Positions 30,699-37,786 of a stretch of DNA of 47,248 nt are shown here, one piece after another (position 1 is the first letter of the stretch; each line of letters opens with the position of its first letter). The stretch is taken from positions 1 to 47,248 of the IMG/VR virus record IMGVR_UViG_3300008113_000326. One strand, 5' to 3'. Under the pieces are notes generated by a model that ran no database searches, had not been told where the DNA came from, and saw only the letters and a list, made by a program, of their open reading frames with translations. The DNA is from a virus. The position numbers were made by a program, and so were the translations under genes.

Positions 30699-33008
30699 TT
30701 ATTTTTTGTATTGACTGTCCACCATGTCTTGGTGGATTCTATCACTGCGTACCAACAGCAATCTTGCTGCAGGTGAGTCTATGTTGCGCTGCCCAGGATA
30801 GATATCAAATGGCTTGTATCCCACAGCGTCGGGTATGGTGCTGCGGCTGTATGTATCAAATCCTGCTACAAATCCCATTGCACCTAGCACTACAGATTGC
30901 AGTTCAACCTGTTGTTCCATGCTGCCTGCTGTGTCCATTTGTGCTGCCATTGCGGCAGGATTTTGTTTGGCCGCGGTTGCTGCCTTTTCACGTGCTGCTT
31001 CCATTCTGCGCTCAGCCAAGGCCTGTCGAGTGGTCTTGGGCTGCTCTTTTGACCCACCGCCGCTGGCTGTGCTGCTGGATGTGCTGCCGGTTGCATCAGC
31101 CGTCTTGGTTTCTTTCTTGCTTTCTGCAGGTGCTGCTGCGGCCACGGGTGCGGGTGGTGGCACAAGTTGTACAGGGGCAGTGGCAGAATCTGCAGGTGAT
31201 GCTGTGGCCACGGGTGCAGGTGCTGCTGGCGGAGGAGGTTCGGCTACTGGAGGAGGTGTAGCAGCCGCAGCCACTGCTACGGTTTCTGTTGCCTTGGGTT
31301 TTTCAATCACAATGTATTTCAAAGCATAAGCTTCTCGATAGCCGGTACACTGCGAATTGTAGAGTGGATCCAGGCTGCACTGTTGGTCAAAGTAGGCTTG
31401 AGCATAGCCTGTACAACCTGAATCATACAGTGGACTGACGGTGCATTGTTGTACATAATAGGCATCAGCATAACCTGGACACTGCGAATTGTACAGTGTG
31501 TTCAAGCTGCACTGTTGGTCAAAGTAGGCAGTGGCATAACCAGGGCATTGCGAATTGTAAAGTGAATTCAAACTGCACTGCTGGTCAAAGTAGGCAGTGG
31601 CATAGCCTGGGCATCCAGTGTGATACAAAGCACTGGCGGTACACTGGGAATTATAGTAGGCAGTGGCATAGCCTGGACACTGCGTATCGTACAGCGTGTT
31701 TTGACTGCACTGTTGGTTAAAATATGCCTGCTGGTATCCTGAACACTGTGAGTTGTATAGCGCATTGCTTGAGCACTGCTGGTTGAAGTATGCCTGCTGG
31801 TATCCTGGACAGTTGGGGGATGACAGTGGATTTGCTGGGCACTGATCAACCACCTCTGTGCCAGTGAATGTGTACTGTGTATTGGGTGTGAACGCACCAG
31901 CCCAGCCATGATAGATTTGGCTGTACTCACCCTTGCTGATGTCGCCTGCAACGCCTGCTGTGACATTGGCCTGCGAGTTTATTGATTGATAATTGATGCC
32001 AATATAGCCCGAATCTTTGATCTGTATATTGAAGGTGCTGGCATTGTTGGTGCCAAGATCATACACGCGATCCCAACCATATTTCATGCTGGTGCCACCG
32101 TCGCCTACTTGACTCCAGAATCTGCTGTCAGCACCGGGTCCTAGATCAGCTTGCAATCCGTAGATGGCATAGTTCCAGGTTGGCCCAGGATTGCTGTTCA
32201 AGTTAACACCTGAGCAGCAGAAGTTGTTGTTGTTGGGATTCAAAAATCCCACCACGCCATTGGTAAACATGTAACTGGTGGTGAAGTTTTGTCCATAGAA
32301 AGGAAACACAAATGGCAGATTAACTTGCTGATATGAATCGTCTGTCATGTTGTTGTAGTAGGTTTTGTATCCGGCACATGTGGGGCTGCTTTGTGGATTG
32401 GCCACACATGGATCAACAGGTGCTGAAGTGTAGTTCACAGTCATCTCAACATCACGCACCTGCGGACCGTAATAGCCGCCCCAGTGGCCGCTGTCTTTGG
32501 CCACAAACTGTATGCCCAAGGAACCAGCATCGGACAGGCTCACGCTGGTGGGCAACCCTACTGTGCCGGAAAATCTAGTCCAGTCGAACTGTGTGTTGTA
32601 GTGTCGGTCATCCTGCACCAGGAACTGATTGAATCGATTGGTCATGAATGTGGTGGCCACAATAGAGTCAGTTCCGCTTTGTAGACCACGCACACCGTTC
32701 ATGTTTCTCAAATCGTAACCCCAGTTGTATCCATTGATTTGTACACCAGAGCCAGACAGTGCTTGATTGATGGCTATGACTCTATGCACAGCAGTCAGAG
32801 TGTAGGAGAAATGTATGGTATTGGTTGCAGGATCATACAGGGGTTGTGGACCGCCCCAGCAACACTCATTGGCACCGGGATGAGTGCCAGTCACTACATT
32901 GTTCCAGTTGCCTGTGAGTGGAGCACTGGTTCCTGTGGTCTGTGCTGACACAGTCAACCCTGAGATTGACACAGCCAGTGCCACAAGCAGTTGACTGATC
33001 AGTTTCAT
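30699..33008 (-). CDS. Large exported multidomain protein with Cys-repeat array
   Basis: 769 residues. A signal peptide covers ~1-22 (MKLISQLLVALAVSISGLTV). Residues ~23-390 form beta-rich domains, including LPFVFPFYGQNFTTSYMFTN (nidogen-like look) and a second module with GYIGINYQ. Residues ~390-561 hold eight 22-residue Cys repeats. A Pro/Ala-rich linker (~570-640) and a helical C-terminus (QALAERRMEAAREKA, then GFDTYSRSTIPDAV) follow. It is probably secreted or outer-membrane linked during infection, or a virion decoration. It overlaps the upstream exported-protein gene by four bases. I recall similar architectures in large aquatic phages, without a known role. Confidence 0.8.
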   Translation of the reverse strand: MKLISQLLVALAVSISGLTVSAQTTGTSAPLTGNWNNVVTGTHPGANECCWGGPQPLYDPATNTIHFSYTLTAVHRVIAINQALSGSGVQINGYNWGYDLRNMNGVRGLQSGTDSIVATTFMTNRFNQFLVQDDRHYNTQFDWTRFSGTVGLPTSVSLSDAGSLGIQFVAKDSGHWGGYYGPQVRDVEMTVNYTSAPVDPCVANPQSSPTCAGYKTYYNNMTDDSYQQVNLPFVFPFYGQNFTTSYMFTNGVVGFLNPNNNNFCCSGVNLNSNPGPTWNYAIYGLQADLGPGADSRFWSQVGDGGTSMKYGWDRVYDLGTNNASTFNIQIKDSGYIGINYQSINSQANVTAGVAGDISKGEYSQIYHGWAGAFTPNTQYTFTGTEVVDQCPANPLSSPNCPGYQQAYFNQQCSSNALYNSQCSGYQQAYFNQQCSQNTLYDTQCPGYATAYYNSQCTASALYHTGCPGYATAYFDQQCSLNSLYNSQCPGYATAYFDQQCSLNTLYNSQCPGYADAYYVQQCTVSPLYDSGCTGYAQAYFDQQCSLDPLYNSQCTGYREAYALKYIVIEKPKATETVAVAAAATPPPVAEPPPPAAPAPVATASPADSATAPVQLVPPPAPVAAAAPAESKKETKTADATGSTSSSTASGGGSKEQPKTTRQALAERRMEAAREKAATAAKQNPAAMAAQMDTAGSMEQQVELQSVVLGAMGFVAGFDTYSRSTIPDAVGYKPFDIYPGQRNIDSPAARLLLVRSDRIHQDMVDSQYKK
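31326..31841 (-). repeat. Eight tandem 22-codon repeats inside an exported protein gene
   Basis: 516 bases encode eight in-phase units of 22 codons (the last lacks four). The consensus is C-S-x-N-x-L-Y-x-S-x-C-x-G-Y-x-x-A-Y-[FY]-x-x-Q. Each unit has two cysteines ten residues apart plus invariant GY and AY. Base-level divergence between units is moderate with most changes silent, so the array is selected at protein level. Unit number probably varies among relatives. Confidence 0.9.
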
Positions 33009-33580
33009 TTGACCTCGGGAGTCTCAGACACAACAGCAGCAGGTGCTTTTTTGGCCGGTACGCCGTAGAAGCCAATGGCTTTTTTGTCATCTGCTAGCAC
33101 ACCGCGACTGTCCCATTCGGCCTTGGCCTGTGTGCCAATTTTGCCGTCTATGGGGCAAGGTGTTCCTGCTGCAATCATGGCAGCAAACACACGCTCGTCT
33201 TGACACAAGGTAGCCACGGCTGCTACTTTCATGCCCATGTCAAACAAGTTCTTGCTGAGTTTGATGCGTTCGCAGTTCATGTCCCGCATGGTACCGCCCA
33301 TGCTGAATCCAAAAATCTGTGTTTGCACAGCACCTGACGCTACCACCGCACACACATCATTGTTGATGGTTGTGACTGCTGGTGCCACGGCTGTGGGTGG
33401 TGGCGACTTTAGAGTCTGAGTGCTGTCACTCACACTACGACTGTCACTGATGTTGGTATTGGTATTGTTGCTGGTGCTAGTACTACGACTGGTACTGTCA
33501 GTCACAATAGGATCGCTTTGTGCAAAAGACGAAATCACAGTCATGCTCAACACAACTGCTAACAATTTTACTTTTTTCAT
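33005..33580 (-). CDS. Exported protein paired with the repeat protein
   Basis: 191 residues. Signal peptide ~1-20 (MKKVKLLAVVLSMTVISSFA), a Ser/Thr/Asn-rich linker (~27-55), then a conserved core VCAVVASGAVQTQIFGFSMG, GTMRDMNCERIKLSKNLFDM and KVAAVATLCQDERVFAAMIA with four cysteines. I remember similar cores in large aquatic T4-like phages, often beside a repeat protein, but without function. It is periplasmic by prediction. A TATAAATA box lies upstream at 33626-33633. It overlaps the repeat gene (ATGA), suggesting the two products act together. Confidence 0.75.
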   Translation of the reverse strand: MKKVKLLAVVLSMTVISSFAQSDPIVTDSTSRSTSTSNNTNTNISDSRSVSDSTQTLKSPPPTAVAPAVTTINNDVCAVVASGAVQTQIFGFSMGGTMRDMNCERIKLSKNLFDMGMKVAAVATLCQDERVFAAMIAAGTPCPIDGKIGTQAKAEWDSRGVLADDKKAIGFYGVPAKKAPAAVVSETPEVK

Positions 33581-33625
33581 GGCTCCAGCCCCTTATTCAA
33601 TAGCTGCTCTAGGGCAGCTTACTGA

Positions 33626-33633
33626 TATTTATA
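33626..33633 (-). promoter_or_regulatory. Perfect T4-type late promoter box (TATAAATA)
   Basis: The minus strand reads TATAAATA, the exact T4 late consensus, 45 bases upstream of the exported-protein gene at 33005-33580. Just downstream an AGCTGC/GCAGCT hairpin (33602-33619) would fall in the leader. This places the minus-strand exported-protein operon under late control. Confidence 0.6.
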
Positions 33634-33660
33634 GGGCCAGATCTGAAAAGATAACCAGGG

Positions 33661-34038
33661 TTATTGCGGCTTCTTGGCTGCAGGCTTTCGAGCTGCTGGC
33701 TTTTTGGCCGATGCTGGTTTTTTCACAGCAGGTTTTTTGGCAGCGGCTACCGGAGCACCAGGCTCTGCTGGTGTGTCGCAAGAATTATTGACCTTTTGGC
33801 AGCTGCCACGAGCCTGTTCAGCTGCCCATTGTTCTGGTGTAAGTTTGTGTAATCCAACACACAGTCCAGTTGGACTTCGGCCGCAACCGCACTTGGCCGG
33901 AGTTGATACTGCGGCTGGCTCCATTGTGGGTGCAACAACAGGTGCTTCGACCTTGTATGGTGCTGCTTCGGGCTGCACTGCGGGTGCAAAGGCTTTGGGG
34001 CTGGGTGATCTAAACCAATCAAAAACTGCTTTTAACAT
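33661..34038 (-). CDS. CDGSH-like Cys-motif protein with Lys/Ala/Pro tail
   Basis: 125 residues. The centre holds CGCGRSPTGLCVGLHKLT, i.e. C-x-C-x2-S-x4-C-V-G-L-H, very close to the CDGSH iron-sulfur ligand set (three Cys, one His). It is flanked by a Pro/Ala/Val-rich N-terminus and a tail of repeated KKPA units (KKPAVKKPASAKKPAARKPA) like histone-H1-type DNA-binding tails. It may bind 2Fe-2S or zinc and DNA; neither is demonstrated. AGTAAATA at 34056-34063 is a possible late promoter. Confidence 0.65.
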   Translation of the reverse strand: MLKAVFDWFRSPSPKAFAPAVQPEAAPYKVEAPVVAPTMEPAAVSTPAKCGCGRSPTGLCVGLHKLTPEQWAAEQARGSCQKVNNSCDTPAEPGAPVAAAKKPAVKKPASAKKPAARKPAAKKPQ

Positions 34039-34055
34039 AAAATTCTCCTATGAAG

Positions 34056-34063
34056 TATTTACT
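34056..34063 (-). promoter_or_regulatory. Late-type promoter box (AGTAAATA)
   Basis: The minus strand reads AGTAAATA 17 bases before the start at 34038, with AGGAGA between. The same box-to-start spacing occurs at 26527 and 45455, which argues for function although two bases differ from TATAAATA. Confidence 0.35.
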
Positions 34064-34122
34064 ATCACAACCAAAAACTGGTTTAAAAATTAGTGTCAAA
34101 TAACTAGAAAAAATACCAAATG

Positions 34123-34139
34123 ATGTTGCATTGCAACAT
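34123..34139. promoter_or_regulatory. Perfect 8-bp palindrome over a -35 box (operator candidate)
   Basis: ATGTTGCA-T-TGCAACAT, a perfect 17-base dyad, covers the -35 box of the promoter at 34126. A dimeric repressor bound here would block RNA polymerase. Confidence 0.6.
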
Positions 34140-34154
34140 AAATAATGCTACAAT
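34126..34154 (+). promoter_or_regulatory. Sigma70-type promoter of the phasin-like gene
   Basis: TTGCAT (34126-34131), 17-base spacer, TACAAT (34149-34154). The spacer also contains CATAAATA (34137-34144), a possible late box. The leader of 64 bases includes a GC-rich stretch (GGGGCGGGTCCGG) and a weak AAAGGA site. Confidence 0.65.
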
Positions 34155-34218
34155 AGAAACATGCTAGGATGCTGCACGGGGCGGGTCCGGCTAGTAAATT
34201 TTGTCTAAAGGAAAAATT

Positions 34219-34491
34219 ATGTTTACAGCAGACGCAATCATCGACACCGTTCAAACCGGTAAAAAGACTTGGGTTAACACTTTTGTCACAAACGAAACAG
34301 TTAAAGAATCAATGATCAAGTTCATCGACTCACAGGCTGAGTACACCAAAAAGGCCGCCAAAGTTGGTATGGACACATTTACCACTCTGACCTCAGAAGC
34401 AGTCAAAGTTGGTCAAGAAGCCATGAAATTTGACTACAGCAAATTTGGTGAAGGCATCATGAAGGCCTACACTGCACAAGGCAAAAAGTAA
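34219..34491 (+). CDS. Phasin-like protein
   Basis: 90 residues from ATG 34219, preceded by AAAGGA; the in-frame TTG at 34201 is less likely. The entire protein is amphipathic helix: ESMIKFIDSQAEYTKKAAKV, FTTLTSEAVKVGQEAMKFDY, KFGEGIMKAYTA. The pattern matches small phasins, which coat polyhydroxyalkanoate granules in betaproteobacteria, and short phasin-like proteins I recall from aquatic phages. It might redirect host storage granules or serve as an unrelated helical protein. It is a monocistronic unit: own promoter with operator-like dyad, own terminator. Confidence 0.5.
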   Translation: MFTADAIIDTVQTGKKTWVNTFVTNETVKESMIKFIDSQAEYTKKAAKVGMDTFTTLTSEAVKVGQEAMKFDYSKFGEGIMKAYTAQGKK

Positions 34492-34506
34492 TACTTTTTT
34501 ACTAGT

Positions 34507-34532
34507 AAAAACCCGTCATTTTGGCGGGTTTT
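34507..34532 (+). terminator. Rho-independent terminator after phasin-like gene
   Basis: AAAACCCG (34508-34515) and CGGGTTTT (34525-34532) with a nine-base loop, ending in T bases. It separates the phasin-like unit from the promoter that starts eight bases later. Confidence 0.85.
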
Positions 34533-34539
34533 CTTTTGG

Positions 34540-34568
34540 TTGACCAATATTCGCTCTAGTGCTATAAT
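34540..34568 (+). promoter_or_regulatory. Repeated sigma70 promoter module, copy 3
   Basis: TTGACC (34540-34545), 17-base spacer, TATAAT (34563-34568), leader ATAAACAGCAACAAGGAG, 30 bases to ATG 34599. It probably drives the whole run of small overlapping genes to 37748, since no terminator is seen inside. Confidence 0.9.
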
Positions 34569-34598
34569 TAACGTATAAACAGCAACAAGGAGTTGGTC

Positions 34599-34919
34599 AT
34601 GAACATGAGCTATTGTATGTTTCAAAACACCGCAACTGATCTGCGTCAGTGTCTGGAGGCCATGGATGCGGCCGAGACCATGGCTGAACTGGAACTGAGT
34701 CGTGACGAAAAGCGCAGTTACGATCTCATGCGAGAATACTGCGAAAACTTCCTGAACATTGCTGAACGACTGGATGATGCTGACGCTTTTGGAGTTGCAA
34801 AACCACAGTCAGACTGGGATCAAGAAGCAGCTGAATTTATTGCGGCAGAGGATAAAAAGGTTGCCAGCAGATACGGATATGTCCCAAAACTTCATCCCTC
34901 AGAATGGCAAGACAAATGA
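34599..34919 (+). CDS. Small acidic protein, unknown
   Basis: 106 residues from ATG 34599, six bases after AAGGAG. Mostly helical and acidic (DLRQCLEAMDAAETMAELEL, YDLMREYCENFLNIAERLDD). No family is recognised. It is the first gene of the small-gene operon; the stop overlaps the next start (ATGA). Confidence 0.6.
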   Translation: MNMSYCMFQNTATDLRQCLEAMDAAETMAELELSRDEKRSYDLMREYCENFLNIAERLDDADAFGVAKPQSDWDQEAAEFIAAEDKKVASRYGYVPKLHPSEWQDK

Positions 34920-35164
34920 ACTACCCTTTCTACATCACTTATGATCTAGTTGAAGAGTTCCTACAGAAGCACGATTTTCATTGTGTCTTTGAACTGGATG
35001 CGCCCATGAAGATTTTTACCAGGCTGATGACAGCTGAATTCTACACCACAGCTGATATCCCAGGTCGTGGGGCTGAGTTCAAACAGTGCTGGGCACTGAG
35101 CGAGATCTACTGCCCACATGAAGGCATCGACCGTCGTAGCGAATACGGAATGGAGACTGTATGA
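34916..35164 (+). CDS. Small unknown protein
   Basis: 82 residues from ATG 34916 (MNYPFYITYDLVEEFLQKHD). It contains FYTTADIPGRGAEFKQCWAL and IYCPHEGIDRRSEYG. Two cysteines and several histidines could bind metal, but no family is recognised. It is coupled to both neighbours by ATGA overlaps. Confidence 0.55.
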   Translation: MNYPFYITYDLVEEFLQKHDFHCVFELDAPMKIFTRLMTAEFYTTADIPGRGAEFKQCWALSEIYCPHEGIDRRSEYGMETV

Positions 35165-35376
35165 ACACACGAATTCGAGAGTTGGCTGAACAATGCTGGG
35201 ACAAGCGTCCAGAAGACCAACTACATTTTGACAATGAAAAGTTCGCCGAGTTGATTGTCAAGGAATGTTTGGATGCAGTGGGTGATGGACCAATGCAAAG
35301 ACCAGAAATTCAACGGATCAAAGCCAGGTTTGGGGTTGAGTATTACGAGCCAATTGAAAAAGCATTTGGGAGTTGA
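35161..35376 (+). CDS. Small FAELIV-family protein, copy A
   Basis: 71 residues. The motif HFDNEKFAELIVKECLDAVG followed by IKARFGVEYYEP is shared with the gene at 36407 (KFAELIVRECA ... IREHFGVEEL), so the two are paralogues. The module is common in short phage ORFs; function unknown. The next gene uses the terminal GGGAGTTGAACC as its ribosome site. Confidence 0.65.
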   Translation: MNTRIRELAEQCWDKRPEDQLHFDNEKFAELIVKECLDAVGDGPMQRPEIQRIKARFGVEYYEPIEKAFGS

Positions 35377-35379
35377 ACC

Positions 35380-35775
35380 GTGAACATAACTGTATACAGC
35401 TGGAATCTACTGAAAGAATCCTGCGAGCGTTGGGCAGTGCCCAGAGACTTTGCCTACCCCATGCTGAACTATCTGGTGCATGGATATAGTCCGGGTAGTT
35501 GTTTCTATGCGGTGCTGGCCAATGACTGGCGTGGGGCAATAGGATCCAGCCATTCCATGAACAGTGTGGAAGCATTCAAGGCCTTGACCGGCTGGATACA
35601 TGACGTCTTTCCTGCCGAAGCACGTGGCAGTTACCAAGCTGTCGACCAGTGGTGTCAGCTTGATGCTGTGGCCCGACGAGCAATCCTTGAACGACAGGGA
35701 CTGATCTATACCCAGCACGAAGAAGTGTTTAAAATTCTACGGAATGAGCACACCGTGGAACCTGTGTTGTATTAA
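35380..35775 (+). CDS. Unknown phage protein
   Basis: 131 residues starting at GTG 35380 (MNITVYSWNLLKESCERWAV), directly after GGGAGTTGAACC. It has FAYPMLNYLVHGYSPGSCFY, AVLANDWRGAI and a C-terminal helix. Histidine and aspartate residues are present, but no catalytic motif is recognised. Confidence 0.6.
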   Translation: MNITVYSWNLLKESCERWAVPRDFAYPMLNYLVHGYSPGSCFYAVLANDWRGAIGSSHSMNSVEAFKALTGWIHDVFPAEARGSYQAVDQWCQLDAVARRAILERQGLIYTQHEEVFKILRNEHTVEPVLY

Positions 35776-35791
35776 GCATGAGAGTTGAACC

Positions 35792-36175
35792 ATGACTAAT
35801 GAAATCACAACAGAAATGCTGGACCGCAAGATTGCATGGTGTAAACAAAACGCATTTTGGGGTACACCTTCTGCTGTGCCCAAGGTGCTGGATTTCTACT
35901 TTGAAAAGACTAGAACCAGTGTGGATGAAGATTGGCCAGAAAGTTTTAGTCTACAAGACCTTGCTGACACTTTGGGTGAGGATCCAGTTCGATATAGGAT
36001 TTACTACAGTCAAGACAATCTCACATTAAGACTGTTTGTGTTCCGTCCTCAATGCACTTGGGACGAACAAAAAATCATGTTGGGCTTGGGCTTTGTGGTG
36101 GCACAGCCTGGTGATGCAGACAACATTCCCAACCAAGCCGTAGAGGAAGATGAAGTTGAAGGAGTCGACCCATGA
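35792..36175 (+). CDS. Unknown soluble protein
   Basis: 127 residues, acidic C-terminus (AVEEDEVEGVDP). It contains LQDLADTLGEDPVRYRIYYS and LRLFVFRPQCTWDEQKIMLG. No family is recognised. The start follows GAGAGTTGAACC, the recurring ribosome-site sequence of this operon. Confidence 0.6.
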   Translation: MTNEITTEMLDRKIAWCKQNAFWGTPSAVPKVLDFYFEKTRTSVDEDWPESFSLQDLADTLGEDPVRYRIYYSQDNLTLRLFVFRPQCTWDEQKIMLGLGFVVAQPGDADNIPNQAVEEDEVEGVDP

Positions 36176-36294
36176 AAGTCTACAAGCACAGCAACGGTAA
36201 AACAAGTTTATTTCCCGAACACATTCCCCAGGGTTGGGTAGTTTTTCTAAATCCCAACACATTTGACATTGTATGGCGTAGGAGTGGATCATGA
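36172..36294 (+). CDS. Very small unknown protein
   Basis: 40 residues: MKVYKHSNGKTSLFPEHIPQ then GWVVFLNPNTFDIVWRRSGS. The start overlaps the preceding stop (ATGA), GGAG lies just upstream, and the stop overlaps the next start. This tight coupling supports it as a real gene. Function unknown. Confidence 0.55.
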   Translation: MKVYKHSNGKTSLFPEHIPQGWVVFLNPNTFDIVWRRSGS

Positions 36295-36410
36295 CCGAAG
36301 GGGAACGAGCAGGGCGCTGGGCTATGGTATATATCTATACGGCATTGTTTGCTTTATGGTTTAATATTATCGCTATTGCGGCCTGGCACATCCGGGAGTG
36401 GTTTTTATGA
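36291..36410 (+). CDS. Tiny single-pass membrane protein
   Basis: 39 residues with one transmembrane segment (AMVYIYTALFALWFNIIAIA) between a charged N-terminus (MTEGERAGRW) and HIREWFL. It overlaps both neighbours by four bases (ATGA). Function unknown; its size and layout are like other one-helix phage proteins in this window at 13743, 37086 and 37641. Confidence 0.55.
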   Translation: MTEGERAGRWAMVYIYTALFALWFNIIAIAAWHIREWFL

Positions 36411-36628
36411 ACAAAGAACTGATACAAAAATTTCTCAACAAAGCCTGTTATGATGGACAATCCCAGTATGAACTCGAAGATTGGTGTGATGTTGAAAAGT
36501 TTGCCGAATTGATTGTGAGAGAATGTGCTGGCCGAGTTGATTGGATACTTGCCGAAGGTGGTGGGACACAGGGTGATTTGATTCGAGAACATTTTGGAGT
36601 TGAAGAATTAAAAAAAATGAGGAGTTGA
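36407..36628 (+). CDS. Small FAELIV-family protein, copy B
   Basis: 73 residues from ATG 36407. It contains DVEKFAELIVRECAGRVDWI and IREHFGVEELKKM, the same module as the gene at 35161. Function unknown. The 3' end encodes GVE with the bases GGAGTTGAA, a sequence that doubles as a ribosome site elsewhere in this operon. Confidence 0.65.
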   Translation: MNKELIQKFLNKACYDGQSQYELEDWCDVEKFAELIVRECAGRVDWILAEGGGTQGDLIREHFGVEELKKMRS

Positions 36629-36631
36629 ACT

Positions 36632-36865
36632 ATGTCGACTGATTGTAACTCACACGAATTTCTATGGAAGGCAGATCACGCCATTCCTATGTGGAGTGGA
36701 GAATGGACTCCGCCAGAAGGTTCAAGTATGGCTAGAGGATATGCTCATGAGATAACCAATGAATGGAGACAGTATTGGATTGCTCAGAATGCTAAAGATG
36801 GTTGGAAACAGGTAGCAAGACAGATACAAGATAGCGTTAATAGATATTTTGGAGTTGAATCATGA
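36632..36865 (+). CDS. Small unknown protein ending in FGVES
   Basis: 77 residues: MSTDCNSHEFLWKADHAIPM, WSGEWTPPEGSSMARGYAHE, then QVARQIQDSVNRYFGVES. The C-terminal I-x-x-x-x-x-FGVE resembles the end of the FAELIV module, but the rest differs. The codons for GVE form the ribosome site of the next gene (GGAGTTGAATC-ATG). Confidence 0.6.
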   Translation: MSTDCNSHEFLWKADHAIPMWSGEWTPPEGSSMARGYAHEITNEWRQYWIAQNAKDGWKQVARQIQDSVNRYFGVES

Positions 36866-37089
36866 CTGATTCCATCATGCCCGTAACTCAATTTGCCAAC
36901 AGCTTTACTGGCGTGTTACCCATTGCCACTGTGGGCAAAGGTGTTGTGCAAAAGGAAAGCTGGCAACAGACCACTTATCCCAATGGTGCCACGGTCACCA
37001 GGGTCTATCACAACAGCATTGAAGTTTATGATAACCGTGCAGTTGTGACCCGGCACAATGTTCGTCCCAATTTGGATGTGATGGCATGA
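36862..37089 (+). CDS. Small unknown protein
   Basis: 75 residues: VTQFANSFTGVLPIATVGKG, WQQTTYPNGATVTRVYHNSI, EVYDNRAVVTRHNVRPNLDV. Beta-rich, no cysteine, no membrane segment. Unrecognised. It overlaps both neighbours by four bases (ATGA). Confidence 0.55.
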   Translation: MTDSIMPVTQFANSFTGVLPIATVGKGVVQKESWQQTTYPNGATVTRVYHNSIEVYDNRAVVTRHNVRPNLDVMA

Positions 37090-37181
37090 ACTTCTTTTGG
37101 GGATTCCTATTAGGTGTTATAGTAGGTGTGTTATACATGGCATACCGTTCCAATCAGGATGACAGGACAACCATAGAATGA
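37086..37181 (+). CDS. Tiny single-pass membrane protein
   Basis: 31 residues: MNFFWGFLLGVIVGVLYMAY followed by RSNQDDRTTIE, i.e. one membrane helix and a short polar tail. The start overlaps the previous stop. No function is recognised. Confidence 0.5.
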   Translation: MNFFWGFLLGVIVGVLYMAYRSNQDDRTTIE

Positions 37182-37203
37182 ATCAACGAATTAAAGGACT
37201 ATT

Positions 37204-37644
37204 ATGTTTAGCGTATTAAAATTTATCTATATCCTGTTCAAGGCCGGCAGAAATTTGATCAACCCCAATGTGAATCCGTTACGGCATGCCCCGGCCCACA
37301 TCAAGTATTTTGCCAGTATTTTATTGGGCTGTTTTTGGAGTCTGGCCTTTGGTCTGTACATTGGAGAACTCATGACCATTGGCCACAACATGCTGGGTCA
37401 TGTGGCCATTGTCAGCATGGTGTTTGCCACCTGGGCGGTGTTTAGATCTTTTGATCGAACATACAATCCTGCTCACCTGTCGGGTCGAGGAGTAAATTTT
37501 CTCCGCCAACCAGACTACAGCAGCCGTTGTGATGAACTCACTGAACAACAACGCCTGGCCAAAATCCAAGAATGGAATCAGCGCAATGTTTGGAACGATC
37601 CCAAACTGTCTGAAAAAGACAAAGAAACCTATTACGGAGCATGA
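37204..37644 (+). CDS. Membrane protein, unknown
   Basis: 146 residues preceded by AAAGGA. Hydrophobic segments lie near 1-14, 36-55 (YFASILLGCFWSLAFGLYIG) and 64-80 (GHVAIVSMVFATWAVF); a soluble C-terminal part (DELTEQQRLAKIQEWNQRNV) follows. It is probably inner-membrane with a cytoplasmic tail. Unknown family. Confidence 0.65.
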   Translation: MFSVLKFIYILFKAGRNLINPNVNPLRHAPAHIKYFASILLGCFWSLAFGLYIGELMTIGHNMLGHVAIVSMVFATWAVFRSFDRTYNPAHLSGRGVNFLRQPDYSSRCDELTEQQRLAKIQEWNQRNVWNDPKLSEKDKETYYGA

Positions 37645-37748
37645 ACATGACCACTGACGCAATTATTGCTATCATAGTCATAGTGACCGTGGTACTACTA
37701 GTGCTGTGGGACATGCGCAACAACAAAGAAAATGAACCCGGAGAATAA
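37641..37748 (+). CDS. Tiny single-pass membrane protein
   Basis: 35 residues: MNMTTDAIIAIIVIVTVVLL, VLWDMRNNKENEPGE. One strong transmembrane helix with a polar tail. It overlaps the preceding gene (ATGA) and ends the small-gene operon, ten bases before the next promoter. Confidence 0.55.
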   Translation: MNMTTDAIIAIIVIVTVVLLVLWDMRNNKENEPGE

Positions 37749-37757
37749 ACAACCTGG

Positions 37758-37786
37758 TTGACCATTAATCGCCGTTCTGCTATAAT
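37758..37786 (+). promoter_or_regulatory. Repeated sigma70 promoter module, copy 4
   Basis: TTGACC (37758-37763), 17-base spacer, TATAAT (37781-37786), leader ACACATAAACAGCAA, 30 bases to ATG 37817. The whole promoter, including the spacer ATTAATCGCCGTTCTGC, is identical to copy 5 at 38322, so these two are recent duplicates. Confidence 0.9.

Noticed and set aside
30500-31261. 253-codon plus-strand open frame
   Set aside because: It lies antisense to the exported repeat protein in its Pro/Ala-rich part; the translation is Cys/Trp/Leu-rich noise, and there is no ribosome site.
31326-31841. Regular 66-base repeats that could look like a CRISPR array
   Set aside because: The repeats are contiguous without spacers, in phase with the reading frame, and vary mostly at silent positions: they are protein repeats.
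37178-37219. 13-codon ORF before the membrane protein at 37204
   Set aside because: Too short to support; it may act only as a coupling frame.
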